NCBI GenBank assembly: GCA_965205065.1
Contig: CBDBFT010000001.1
Coordinates: forward strand, 5,828,001-5,892,000
Direction: 5' to 3'
Source of the DNA: MSPOR6 sp965205065
Lineage (GTDB): Bacteria > Poribacteria > WGA-4E > WGA-3G
DNA: 64,000 nt
Under the pieces are notes generated by a model. That model made no database searches. It worked only from the letters and a program-made list of their open reading frames with translations, and had not been told where the DNA came from. Shown here one piece after another: positions 25,697 to 33,910 of this stretch. A program made the position numbers and the translations under genes. The number at the start of each line of letters is the position of its first letter. Position 1 is the first letter of the stretch.

Positions 25697-26653
25697 GTGG
25701 CGTTTATCCTTAAACGGGTAGAAGGGAAGGTCATTCGGGCAAGATCTGGATTTTACGATGTTCAGCATGGTGAACTTGAGCTGCGATGCACGCTACGCGG
25801 CACTTTGAAAAGGAGTCGGAAAACTGCAGCAGGACGCAGGCAATTCGCCGATCCTGTTGCTGTTGGGGACCAAGTTATCTTTACACAAATTGACGCGGAG
25901 GAAGGTGTCGTTGAGGAGATAAGACCGCGGCAAACGAAGTTTTCAAGACGATACGCAGGAAGGCATGAAGATATTGAACAGATAATCGTCGCAAACGCTC
26001 ATCAGGTCTTAGCAGTAGTTTCAACGCAGATGCCACCCCTAAATTACAGAACGCTTGATCGATTTCTCATCTTAGCAGAAGCAGGAGAGATGCAGGCAAT
26101 TATCTGTGTGAACAAGATGGATCTGTTAGATATAGACCACCGCAATCAACTTATCCAAACTTTCAGTATGTATCAGAACCTCGGCTATCAGGTTATTTTC
26201 ACAAGCATTGAAGAACCGCTCGGTATTGAAACACTTAAGGAGATACTAAAAGATAAATTTACTGTGATCGTTGGTTCTTCTGGTGTTGGTAAATCCAGTC
26301 TGCTGAATGTTATTCAACCTGATCTAAAGTTGCGTACTGGAGAAGTAGGTGAAAAGACAAGGAAAGGCAGGCACACGACAACTTTGGTAGAAATGTTCAC
26401 ACTCAACATCGGTGGCGAAGTGGCAGATACACCTGGCATAAGGGAAGTTGGTCTATGGGGTGTAGACACAGACAATCTTGAGTATTATTTCCCAGAGATG
26501 GAACCTTTTATCAACACATGTAAATACAACGACTGTGCACATGTAAAAGAAGATGATTGCGCGATCCAAAACGCTGTAGAACGCGGGGAAATACATCCCG
26601 AACGTTATCGGAGTTACGTCGTATTGAAAACTGGAGATACGTTAGATACTTAA
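25697..26653 (+). CDS. rsgA: Ribosome small subunit-dependent GTPase A
   Basis: 318 residues. Circularly permuted GTPase that checks 30S maturation: OB-fold N-terminus, then NKMDL (G4) ahead of VGSSGVGKSSLLN (G1) and DTPGI (G3), and a zinc knuckle CKYNDCAHVKEDDC (C-x4-C-x-H-x5-C). The only start before the OB fold is GTG 25697, which overlaps a GGGAGG ribosome-site-like sequence rather than following it, so initiation may be weak or the start a little different. It ends in a 4-base overlap with the convergent LamG gene. Confidence 0.93.
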   Translation: MAFILKRVEGKVIRARSGFYDVQHGELELRCTLRGTLKRSRKTAAGRRQFADPVAVGDQVIFTQIDAEEGVVEEIRPRQTKFSRRYAGRHEDIEQIIVANAHQVLAVVSTQMPPLNYRTLDRFLILAEAGEMQAIICVNKMDLLDIDHRNQLIQTFSMYQNLGYQVIFTSIEEPLGIETLKEILKDKFTVIVGSSGVGKSSLLNVIQPDLKLRTGEVGEKTRKGRHTTTLVEMFTLNIGGEVADTPGIREVGLWGVDTDNLEYYFPEMEPFINTCKYNDCAHVKEDDCAIQNAVERGEIHPERYRSYVVLKTGDTLDT

Positions 26654-27393
26654 TCAAATTTGTATTTGGATTTTATCAGGGACCAAGTTGTTGGTAATTT
26701 GTCTGTAGGTTTGACTGAGAAGGGGCGCATAGCTTCAGTAACGGAAATCGCATTATCCCAAAGGGCAAGTTCATCAACGATTCCATTGAAGTGGTTTCGT
26801 CCGTTTCTGCTGCCGATCGTTAGCGGAAGACCATCAGTTATGTGCAGTGCGTCAGAGGCTTTCATAACACCTTCCAACTTTCCGTTCACATAACTTCTGA
26901 CAGACTCACCGTCATAAGAGCCGAAGATATGATACCATTGTCCAATATCCAATTCTACATCACCTACGCAACAGATAAGATTATTGTTGGGACCTGTAGA
27001 AACTGCAAACGAGAGTGTTCCATCTTGCTCAATAAAGAAACCGTAACTCCAATTCTCATGAACCCCTTTCTCTATAACAGCGACCCATGTGCCGTGTTTT
27101 TTTGCTTGTATCCATGCAGCCACAGACAATGTCTCCAATTCTGAAATTGCTGGGTTGTGAGGAATTGCTACATAATCGCTCAATCCGTTAAATTCTAATG
27201 CGTCACCTCTTCGACCATCTACGAAGATGGGGTTTCCGTGTATAATTCCATTGTGTCCATTACCAGTCAAGTCTCTCACACCGTCTTCCTGATTGAAGGA
27301 CCAATAACCTACCAATTCCGCATCTGTCTCGGTGATCATAAGGCATAAAAAAAGACAAGTTGATATTATGAACACTGTTCCGAATATACGCAC
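26650..27393 (-). CDS. Secreted LamG/concanavalin-A-like protein
   Basis: 247 residues. A signal peptide (FGTVFIISTCLFLCLMITETDA) precedes one LamG-type jelly roll of about 200 residues: LVGYWSFNQEDGVRDLTGNG, LEFNGLSDYVAIPHN, TLSVAAWIQAKK, GQWYHIFGSYDGE and FNGIVDELALWD. Such domains bind carbohydrate or protein on surfaces. GTG 27393 is preferred since GAGGAG lies eight bases ahead. It is downstream of three sugar-dehydrogenase-like genes on the same strand, 70 bp away, so it could end that transcript. Confidence 0.85.
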   Translation of the reverse strand: MRIFGTVFIISTCLFLCLMITETDAELVGYWSFNQEDGVRDLTGNGHNGIIHGNPIFVDGRRGDALEFNGLSDYVAIPHNPAISELETLSVAAWIQAKKHGTWVAVIEKGVHENWSYGFFIEQDGTLSFAVSTGPNNNLICCVGDVELDIGQWYHIFGSYDGESVRSYVNGKLEGVMKASDALHITDGLPLTIGSRNGRNHFNGIVDELALWDNAISVTEAMRPFSVKPTDKLPTTWSLIKSKYKFD

Positions 27394-27462
27394 AGTTCAA
27401 TCTCCTCAAGTAAACAATGGATATGTGTGCATTGAAGTTCTTATTGACGACAGAAAGATATG

Positions 27463-28500
27463 CTACAACTTTTCTCGGAGTAAATCCATTAATCCATCAG
27501 GAGGATTAAATGGAAGATCTACTATCTGACATGTTACCCCACTATGATAGATGCCAAGGAGTAGATTGAATTCTGCCAGAGATTGTTTTAGATGCGTTGG
27601 ATGAACCTTGTTTTCATCGTCAAGCCAGTCGAAGACTGCATTCGTAAGGTTTCCTTGTGCAACTACATCCTGTTCTCCATAGTTGATAGGTCCACTTTCG
27701 TAGCCACTCTCTTGTGTGGAACGTTCCCAGCTACTAAATCGCCAATGTACAAATCCTTTTGTCCCGACAACAAAGACGCGTTTATGTCTATTGTTACCGC
27801 CACTTTCAGATGCTAAGGTCCCCATTCCTGTTCCAAAGGCAAGTGAAACATGGAGTCCGTTTTCATACAAGGCTTGACCAGCAGCATGCATTGGTGAAGG
27901 TTGTGCGGAGTTCAGCCCTTGTCCACCAGAGACTTGTCCGAGCACCCGAACTGGTCGTGAGTTATCAATGTATGACGAAACGAGTTGCAACACGTGTGGA
28001 GCTTGGTCTACTGGTGTGCTGCGGGCACTGGCATCAATAAACTTTATATCTCCAATTCTTCCTTCTGCGACATCACGTTTCAGTTCTAAGTTTTTCGGAT
28101 GGAAATTGAGTTGTGTATTTACGACAAATTTGGTTTTTGTCTCTTCAGCTAATCCTGCAATATCCCGCCAGTCTTCACTTTCAACAGCGATGGGTTTCTC
28201 TACTATTGCTGCAGGTACACCGTAGTCGGATGCTTTCTTCATTAACGGATACCGAATCCGTTGATCTGTTCCACGAAGGACAGGTGCAGTGACGATGTGT
28301 AGGACATCCGGTTTTTCTTTCTCCAGCATCTCATCTAAGTCAGTGTAGCGAGAAGAGATATTGAAGTGTTCTCCGAAACCGTTCAATTGTTCCTCATTCA
28401 TGTCGCAGATCGCCGCGAGTTTACCTTTTGTTACAAATTGATATGCGTTTGCGTGTCCGCGGGCACGACCCCCGCACCCTAATATCGCTGTCTTGTACAT
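27463..28500 (-). CDS. Gfo/Idh/MocA-family oxidoreductase, copy 1
   Basis: 345 residues. NAD(P)-dependent dehydrogenase: Rossmann opening YKTAILGCGGRARGHANAY, ICDMNEEQ, LHIVTAPVLRG, and IVEKPIAVESEDW with the family's EKP lysine; C-terminal alpha/beta domain with VVNTQLNFHPKN. Substrates in this family are sugars, inositols and similar polyols; the exact one is unknown. It is one of three paralogues of identical length in a row, clearly homologous along their whole length. Start ATG 28500 follows AGGAGGAATTT. Confidence 0.9.
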   Translation of the reverse strand: MYKTAILGCGGRARGHANAYQFVTKGKLAAICDMNEEQLNGFGEHFNISSRYTDLDEMLEKEKPDVLHIVTAPVLRGTDQRIRYPLMKKASDYGVPAAIVEKPIAVESEDWRDIAGLAEETKTKFVVNTQLNFHPKNLELKRDVAEGRIGDIKFIDASARSTPVDQAPHVLQLVSSYIDNSRPVRVLGQVSGGQGLNSAQPSPMHAAGQALYENGLHVSLAFGTGMGTLASESGGNNRHKRVFVVGTKGFVHWRFSSWERSTQESGYESGPINYGEQDVVAQGNLTNAVFDWLDDENKVHPTHLKQSLAEFNLLLGIYHSGVTCQIVDLPFNPPDGLMDLLREKL

Positions 28501-28590
28501 AAATTCCTCCTTAGAATGTTTAGTTTTCTCTTACAGTAGCTGGCATTACAGTAGCTGGGACAACCAATTCACATTGCAGTGGAAGAACCC

Positions 28591-28750
28591 CTTCCACCCT
28601 TCCATTCTTCCACCCTTCCACTCTTCCATTCTTCCACTCTTCCATTCTTCCACCCTTCCACCCTTCCAACCTTCCATTCTTCCACCCTTCCACTCTTCCA
28701 TTCTTCCACTCTTCCACCCATCCCCTCTTTTCCTCTTCCATTCTTCCCTC
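28591..28750. repeat. Pyrimidine-rich minisatellite
   Basis: About 160 bp of degenerate 9-10-base units of the type TTCCACCC / TTCCACTC / TTCCATTC, purely pyrimidine on the plus strand except for single A residues. It separates oxidoreductase copies 1 and 2. Similar sequence occurs inside the tandem array at about 38020-38100. Frames through it are low-complexity artefacts. Confidence 0.85.
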
Positions 28751-28809
28751 TTATCCTGGTCAAATCCTGAAAATCCTGAAAATCCTGGTCCCCCTTCCAC
28801 TCTTCCAAC

Positions 28810-29847
28810 CTATAAATGCTGCTTAAGAGATTCCATCAAACCGTCAGGTGGGTCAAACGGAAGATCTATTATTCTGTTCGTTATTCCACTGTAATATATA
28901 CCTAACAACAAGTTGAATTCTGCAAGAGATTGTTTTAGATGCGTTGGATGCACGTTATTCTCATCATCAAGCCAATCAAAAGCTGCTTCAGTAAGGTTAC
29001 CTTGTGCTTGTATATCTTGTTCACCGTAGTTGAGAGGTCCGCCTTCATAGCCGCCTTCAGGTGTTGCCCGTTCCCAACTGCTGAATCGCCAATGCACAAA
29101 TCCTTTAGTACCGATGACAAAAACCCGTTTGTGTGCTACGGTACTACCGCTGTCTGATGCCAATGTTCCCATGCCGGTACCGAATGCGACAGAGACGTGA
29201 AGTCCGTTATCATACATGACTTGTCCGGCAGCGTGCATAGGTGATGGTTGTGCGGAATCTAACTGTTCTTTTCCTGCTATCTGACCTAACACCCGTACAG
29301 GACGTGAGTTGTCAATATATGAGGAAACCAGTTGTAATACGTGAGGTGCTTGGTCGACAGGTGTGCTGCGAGCACTTGCATCAATAAACTTTATGTCACC
29401 GATTTTACCGTCAGCAACATCCTGCTTCAGTTCAAGATTTTTGGGATGGAAGTTAAGCTGGGTGTTAACGATAAATTTCGTTTGTGTCTCTTCAGCTAAT
29501 CCTGCAATTTCTTTCCAGTCTTCACTTTCAACAGCGATAGGTTTTTCAACGATTGCTGCAGGGACACCGTGGTCAGATGCCTGCTTCATCAACGGATATC
29601 TGATTCGTTGATTCGTTCCTCGTAAGACTGGAGCCGTGACTATATGTAGAAGGTCTGGTTTTTCCTTCTCAAGCATCTCATCCAAGTCGGTATATCGTGC
29701 GGAAACATCAAAGTCATCACCGAACCTATTGAGGAGTTCTTCGTTCATATCGCAAATAGCACCGATCTTACCACCATTGACGAATCGGTATGCACTTGCG
29801 TGTGCCCGTGCCCGTCCTCCACAACCTAAGAATGCGCTTTTATACAT
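28810..29847 (-). CDS. Gfo/Idh/MocA-family oxidoreductase, copy 2
   Basis: 345 residues, colinear with its neighbours: YKSAFLGCGGRARAHASAY, ICDMNEELLN, LHIVTAPVLRGTNQ, AIVEKPIAVESEDWKE, DASARSTPVDQAPHVLQL. Differences from copies 1 and 3 are spread through the chain, with a variable loop around residue 245 (ASDSGSTVAHK here, ASESGGNNRHK in copy 1, ASDDQGIYCHK in copy 3) that may touch the substrate. ATG 29847 follows AAGGAGAAATAACC. The minisatellite lies downstream. Confidence 0.9.
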   Translation of the reverse strand: MYKSAFLGCGGRARAHASAYRFVNGGKIGAICDMNEELLNRFGDDFDVSARYTDLDEMLEKEKPDLLHIVTAPVLRGTNQRIRYPLMKQASDHGVPAAIVEKPIAVESEDWKEIAGLAEETQTKFIVNTQLNFHPKNLELKQDVADGKIGDIKFIDASARSTPVDQAPHVLQLVSSYIDNSRPVRVLGQIAGKEQLDSAQPSPMHAAGQVMYDNGLHVSVAFGTGMGTLASDSGSTVAHKRVFVIGTKGFVHWRFSSWERATPEGGYEGGPLNYGEQDIQAQGNLTEAAFDWLDDENNVHPTHLKQSLAEFNLLLGIYYSGITNRIIDLPFDPPDGLMESLKQHL

Positions 29848-29882
29848 GGTTATTTCTCCTTATGCGTAGAATCTGAATATAT

Positions 29883-30920
29883 TTACAACTTCTCTCTGAG
29901 CGTATCCATTAATCTGTCTGGCGGATCAAACGGGAGATCGACTATCTGACAGGTTGTACCGCTGTGATATATTCCTAATAGAAGATTGAATTCTGCAAGC
30001 GATTGTTTTAGATGTGTCGGATGGATGTTTTTCTCATCGTCCAACCAATCAAAGACAGCTTCAGTCAGATTACCTTGTGCTTCAACATCCTGTTCGCCGT
30101 AGTTTAGGGGACCCCCTTCGTATCCGCCTTTTTGTGTTGCCCGTTCCCAACTACTGAACCGCCAATGCACGAATCCTTCTGTACCGACAACAAAGACGCG
30201 TTTGTGGCAATATATTCCTTGATCATCAGAAGCCATTGTTCCTACACCTTGTCCGAAAGCAACGGAGACGTGCATGCCATTTTCATACAAGACGTGTGCT
30301 GCTGCGTGCATAGGTGATGGTTGCGCTGAATCCAGATGGTCTCTGCCAGCGATCTGTCCTAAGACGCTTACGGGTCGGGAGTTGTCTATGTAAGAAGATA
30401 CGAGTTGGAGCACATGCGGACCTTGATCTACAGGTGTACTCCGTGCGCTTGCATCAATGAACTTTAATTCACCGATTTTACCATCTGCGACATCTCTTTT
30501 CAGTTCAAGGTTTTTTGGATGGAAGTTCAACTGTGTATTGACGACAAATTTTGTTTTGGTCTCTTCTGCTAACCCAGCGATCTGCTTCCAGTCTTCGCTT
30601 TCAACGGCTATAGGTTTTTCGACGATTGCAGCGGGCACACCGTGGTCAGATGCCTGTTTCATCAACGAATATCTGATACGTTCATTCGATCCTCTTAGAA
30701 CAGGTGCTGTTACTATGTGTAGAAGATCAGGTTTCTCTTTTTCCAACATCTCATCTAAATCTGTGTAGCGTGAAGAGATTTCAAAACGTTCACCGAAACC
30801 GTTGAGTCGTTCTTCATCCATATCGCAGATAGCTGCGAGTTTGCCACCCTTTACGAAGCGATATGCACTTGCGTGTCCACCGGCACGTCCACCGCACCCT
30901 AACATTGCACTTTTATACAT
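29883..30920 (-). CDS. Gfo/Idh/MocA-family oxidoreductase, copy 3
   Basis: 345 residues: YKSAMLGCGGRAGGHASAY, ICDMDEERLN, LHIVTAPVLRGSNE, IVEKPIAVESEDWKQ. It is the upstream member of the tandem trio and only 35 bp separate it from copy 2, so they are probably one transcript starting before 30920. GGAGAATTTTTC precedes the ATG. Tandem amplification of this family is frequent in sugar-degrading marine bacteria; the shared substrate is unknown. Confidence 0.9.
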   Translation of the reverse strand: MYKSAMLGCGGRAGGHASAYRFVKGGKLAAICDMDEERLNGFGERFEISSRYTDLDEMLEKEKPDLLHIVTAPVLRGSNERIRYSLMKQASDHGVPAAIVEKPIAVESEDWKQIAGLAEETKTKFVVNTQLNFHPKNLELKRDVADGKIGELKFIDASARSTPVDQGPHVLQLVSSYIDNSRPVSVLGQIAGRDHLDSAQPSPMHAAAHVLYENGMHVSVAFGQGVGTMASDDQGIYCHKRVFVVGTEGFVHWRFSSWERATQKGGYEGGPLNYGEQDVEAQGNLTEAVFDWLDDEKNIHPTHLKQSLAEFNLLLGIYHSGTTCQIVDLPFDPPDRLMDTLREKL

Positions 30921-31050
30921 GAAAAATTCTCCTAAGTTAGGAATCTGTTTGCTAATAAAATGAAAACATAGAATATAGAATACTCGTGAATGAGGAATCT
31001 ATATTGATATAGATTAACAGAAAGATGCGTTTTTGTCAATAATAAAACGG

Positions 31051-31659
31051 TTATGTAACTTCCTCAAGTGCTTTACGTGCCTCAGGCGTTCCAATTTTAC
31101 TTAGAGCAAATGCGGCATGATGTTTAACACGATCAGACTCATCTTCAAGAGCTTGGATAAGTGCTGGCACGGCATCTACTGCAGCCTCTTCCATTTTAGA
31201 GAGTGCATAAGCAGAATATGTTTTAACTTCCTCTTCCGGGTCTGATAAGGCTTCAATGAGTGTAGGTATAGCACTTTTTGCTTTTGTCCCCATACCACCG
31301 AGTGCGCGAACAGCATATTCCCTTAAATCTTCATTGACTCGGTCTTTTACTGCATTTAGGAGAAAGGGGATTGCTGGTTCTCCTATTCGTGTAAGCGCAC
31401 TGGTAATCGCGTACCCCTGATGCCTTTCTGTATCCTCCAGTTCATGCATGAGTGGGGGTATTGCGGGTTCTCCGATCCCTGCTAAGACATCAGCGGCTTG
31501 ATCGGCTACCTCATATAGGTTGTGTGCCAGTGCGTCTATCAATTGCGGTATGGCAGGTTCACCTATTGCGATGAGTTCTTTCTTTGCGGCATCTCTGGTA
31601 TCTTCATCAAATTCCTCAAAATCATCCAGTAAATCAGCAATTTTCTGTTCTAAATTCAT
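31051..31659 (-). CDS. HEAT-repeat (PBS-lyase-like) protein
   Basis: 202 residues made almost wholly of about six HEAT units of 30 residues: AIGEPAIPQLIDAL, GIGEPAIPPLMHEL, RIGEPAIPFLLNAV, MGTKAKSAIPTLIEAL, EEAAVDAVPALIQAL and KIGTPEARKALEEV. This alpha-solenoid gives a protein-binding surface; no catalytic residue is expected. No signal peptide, so cytosolic. Its start is one base after the stop of the upstream gene, making it the last member of the ccm operon. Confidence 0.9.
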   Translation of the reverse strand: MNLEQKIADLLDDFEEFDEDTRDAAKKELIAIGEPAIPQLIDALAHNLYEVADQAADVLAGIGEPAIPPLMHELEDTERHQGYAITSALTRIGEPAIPFLLNAVKDRVNEDLREYAVRALGGMGTKAKSAIPTLIEALSDPEEEVKTYSAYALSKMEEAAVDAVPALIQALEDESDRVKHHAAFALSKIGTPEARKALEEVT

Positions 31660-31660
31660 C

Positions 31661-32944
31661 TTATTCCTCTATTCCCCGATCTTTACGTATATCAAGGACC
31701 ACTGTGAGTCGGTCTGTTTGTTCTTTACGCAATCGGTTATATACCCGGTCAGATATTGCCTGTTTTTCATGTAATTCGTCAAGGCGTGTTATGATTTCTA
31801 AACGTGTTGTATGTGCAAATTCAAGGTCTGCATAGTTTAGTTTTCGCAACCACCCAACATCATGCTGCCCAACATCATGCTGAAAGTCTTGTGAAGTATC
31901 TGTGGCATTGGTTCTTTTCTTTGCTGCTTGAAGTGTGAAAATGGCAGCTGCGAGGAAACCCCCTGCCAAAGCCGCAGCGATTGCAATAAAGATTAATTGT
32001 CCAACATTAGACTCTTGTCTAACTTCAGAGCCAGGTGCTACTATTTCTAAACTTAAATCAACATCATTACCGACCGGAAATCCTAAGGGTGATGACGCAG
32101 TATATACCTTATAAATTGCACCATGTATAGGTACGGGTTGAGCCGCTTTGAAAAACTTCGGATTTGGTACAAGATTGAAGCCATCAGGTACTAATATTGA
32201 TATCTCATCTGTGTGGAAACTTAATGAACGAGAAAGATCGAGTGTCGTTTCCTTTCCCTGTATGATATAGGTAAATCCGATATGTGTTTGACCAGCAGGC
32301 AGGGGTTTGGTTAGGATGGCATGGTTGGTGTTTTCGTTTAACGTCAACGACTCTGGTGCACGTGGTACAAATCCTTCATACCTGTTGGGAAGAGGTAGAT
32401 AAATACCAACCTTGGTGTCATCATGTGTGTTCAGAAACATCTTGTCACTGCTATTTTCAACATCAATTGCTTCAATTACTGACAAAGCCCCATCCTCTGG
32501 ATGATCATCGGGAGCGCGTCCGAGGACGATAGTATACGATTTTATGCGTATAGCTGATTGATCGTCAGTAAAACCCATAAAATCAATGTTAACAGTTACA
32601 TTCGGCACCAATGATGAAATTTCTATCTCCTTCTCTTCATAGTCGAATCCGCCATAGTTTGTGGTTATTGTGTAGTGTGTCTGGAAATCAATAGTTAGGT
32701 CTTCAAAGCGATATTCACCGTTATTATCGGTTGTTGTCTCTTGTTGTGTAGTCTCTCCTGCTTTATGGATATGTAGTGTTAATGTATGGTTGCCTACGGG
32801 TTCTTCAGTTTGCTTATCTATCAATTTCCCCTCAATAACGCCAAGATTGTCTTGGGAATAGGAGAAAGGAACACCTAACAGAATCAGGAGAGTAATTGTC
32901 AACAAACGTTTAAAAAGTGAGAAGGATTGATAACGGTTTAAAAT
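31661..32944 (-). CDS. Membrane protein with carboxypeptidase-regulatory-like domain
   Basis: About 427 residues. A signal peptide (LLTITLLILLGVPFSYS) is followed by a CarboxypepD_reg/Cna-B-like beta sandwich (GVIEGKLIDKQTEEPVG ... TTDNNGEYRFEDL), a larger beta domain of about 200 residues, one membrane span (IFIAIAAALAGGFLAAAIF) and a cytosolic tail with a coiled-coil look (LDELHEKQAISDRVYNRLRK). The tail resembles the helical stretch of the adjacent ccmI-like product. The start is uncertain: TTG 32905 leaves the signal peptide without its basic n-region, whereas ATT 32944 stands seven bases after AGGAG and adds NRYQSFSLFKR. Function unknown; its operon suggests a haem or cytochrome role. 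Confidence 0.65.
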   Translation of the reverse strand: MLNRYQSFSLFKRLLTITLLILLGVPFSYSQDNLGVIEGKLIDKQTEEPVGNHTLTLHIHKAGETTQQETTTDNNGEYRFEDLTIDFQTHYTITTNYGGFDYEEKEIEISSLVPNVTVNIDFMGFTDDQSAIRIKSYTIVLGRAPDDHPEDGALSVIEAIDVENSSDKMFLNTHDDTKVGIYLPLPNRYEGFVPRAPESLTLNENTNHAILTKPLPAGQTHIGFTYIIQGKETTLDLSRSLSFHTDEISILVPDGFNLVPNPKFFKAAQPVPIHGAIYKVYTASSPLGFPVGNDVDLSLEIVAPGSEVRQESNVGQLIFIAIAAALAGGFLAAAIFTLQAAKKRTNATDTSQDFQHDVGQHDVGWLRKLNYADLEFAHTTRLEIITRLDELHEKQAISDRVYNRLRKEQTDRLTVVLDIRKDRGIEE

Positions 32945-32980
32945 GGTATTACTCCTATTAGATACGATTTTGTGTGTTAT

Positions 32981-33313
32981 TTATGTCTGTTTCTGTCGTT
33001 TATATCTTTCAATTTCGGATTCAATATCAGTTTCAGCTGCAGATTCCAATTGACTAATGATGTCTGCTGTCTCTTGCAAGAGTTCGGTTCGCAGTTTCTG
33101 ATAGTCTTGAATAGACAGTTTCCCAGCTTCAAAATCTTCATCAAGGTCCGCTAATGCAGTATAACTCTGTTCACGTTCATGCGCAAGTGTTTGAATTCGC
33201 TCTTCAACAGGGTTTATTTCAGGATAGACTCTATCCCTTTTAAGAAATGGAAAGTATAGGTAAACGAGGAGCATTGTGCCAAGAATAAACAACCATAGGA
33301 TCAAATAAATCAT
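32981..33313 (-). CDS. CcmI-like small membrane protein
   Basis: 110 residues: an N-terminal membrane span (MIYLILWLFILGTMLLVYLY) then an acidic, amphipathic helix rich in the pattern YTALADLDEDFEAGKLSIQDYQKL, which matches the N-terminal membrane and coiled-coil part of CcmI, the apocytochrome chaperone of System I. The periplasmic TPR domain of full CcmI is absent. It sits nine bases after ccmH, as expected for a cytochrome c maturation gene. Confidence 0.75.
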   Translation of the reverse strand: MIYLILWLFILGTMLLVYLYFPFLKRDRVYPEINPVEERIQTLAHEREQSYTALADLDEDFEAGKLSIQDYQKLRTELLQETADIISQLESAAETDIESEIERYKRQKQT

Positions 33314-33322
33314 ATACTACCT

Positions 33323-33901
33323 CTAACTGCGATCTTTAAATTGATCCAATTCTGATTCAATCTTTTGTTGAAGTTCATCGGAAAGCTGTCTGTTGTCTTG
33401 TAGCGGAAATTGTTTGTATTCTCGTGATGATTGCCGTCGGACTGTGTAGATAACCCCACCGATAACTAATAGAATAACGACCGGCATTGAAAATGCAAGA
33501 ATATTGATGCCTTCAGCTTTCATAACTGCAGAGAACTGGGGTCCGTATGTCTCAAGGTAAGCTGCTGTAATTTCCTCCACTGATTGTCCATCCGTTAGTG
33601 CAGTACGAAATTCCTTTTTGAATTGTTCTGCGGTCTGGCAATGACATATCTCAAATGTCATACGATCACACCCGCAAGGACAGTACAAAATCTTTTTGAG
33701 TTGCTCTAATTGGGTTTCAATGTCTTGACTCTCTGTTGCCTTGGTTTCTTCTGACTTGGCATCACGCTCTTGGCTTTCTGATGTTATTTGATCGTCTTGT
33801 TGCTCTTGCGCTATTGCAGCAGATATGAGGGTGAATATACATGCAAGTATAATCAAAGTACGGATTTTATTGTCAATGTGAATCACGTTTCGGTATCTCA
33901 T
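33323..33901 (-). CDS. ccmH: Cytochrome c maturation protein CcmH
   Basis: 192 residues. Signal segment (TLIILACIFTLISAAIA), a Gln/Glu-rich linker, then the CcmH core LEQLKKILYCPCGCDRMTF followed by HCQTAEQFKKEF, a membrane span (LAFSMPVVILLVIGGVIYTV) and a charged cytosolic end. CcmH is a thiol-oxidoreductase that keeps the CxxCH of apocytochromes reduced for haem attachment. The usual LRCPxCQ is here YCPCGCD, with extra Cys in ICHC. It lies between ccmF and the ccmI-like gene with nine-base gaps. Confidence 0.88.
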   Translation of the reverse strand: MRYRNVIHIDNKIRTLIILACIFTLISAAIAQEQQDDQITSESQERDAKSEETKATESQDIETQLEQLKKILYCPCGCDRMTFEICHCQTAEQFKKEFRTALTDGQSVEEITAAYLETYGPQFSAVMKAEGINILAFSMPVVILLVIGGVIYTVRRQSSREYKQFPLQDNRQLSDELQQKIESELDQFKDRS

Positions 33902-33910
33902 TTTAGTTAC

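Noticed and set aside
28493..28894. Overlapping frames of Trp-Lys-Gly-Glu or Phe-His-Pro-Ser repeats
   Set aside because: Low-complexity reading of the pyrimidine minisatellite in multiple frames.
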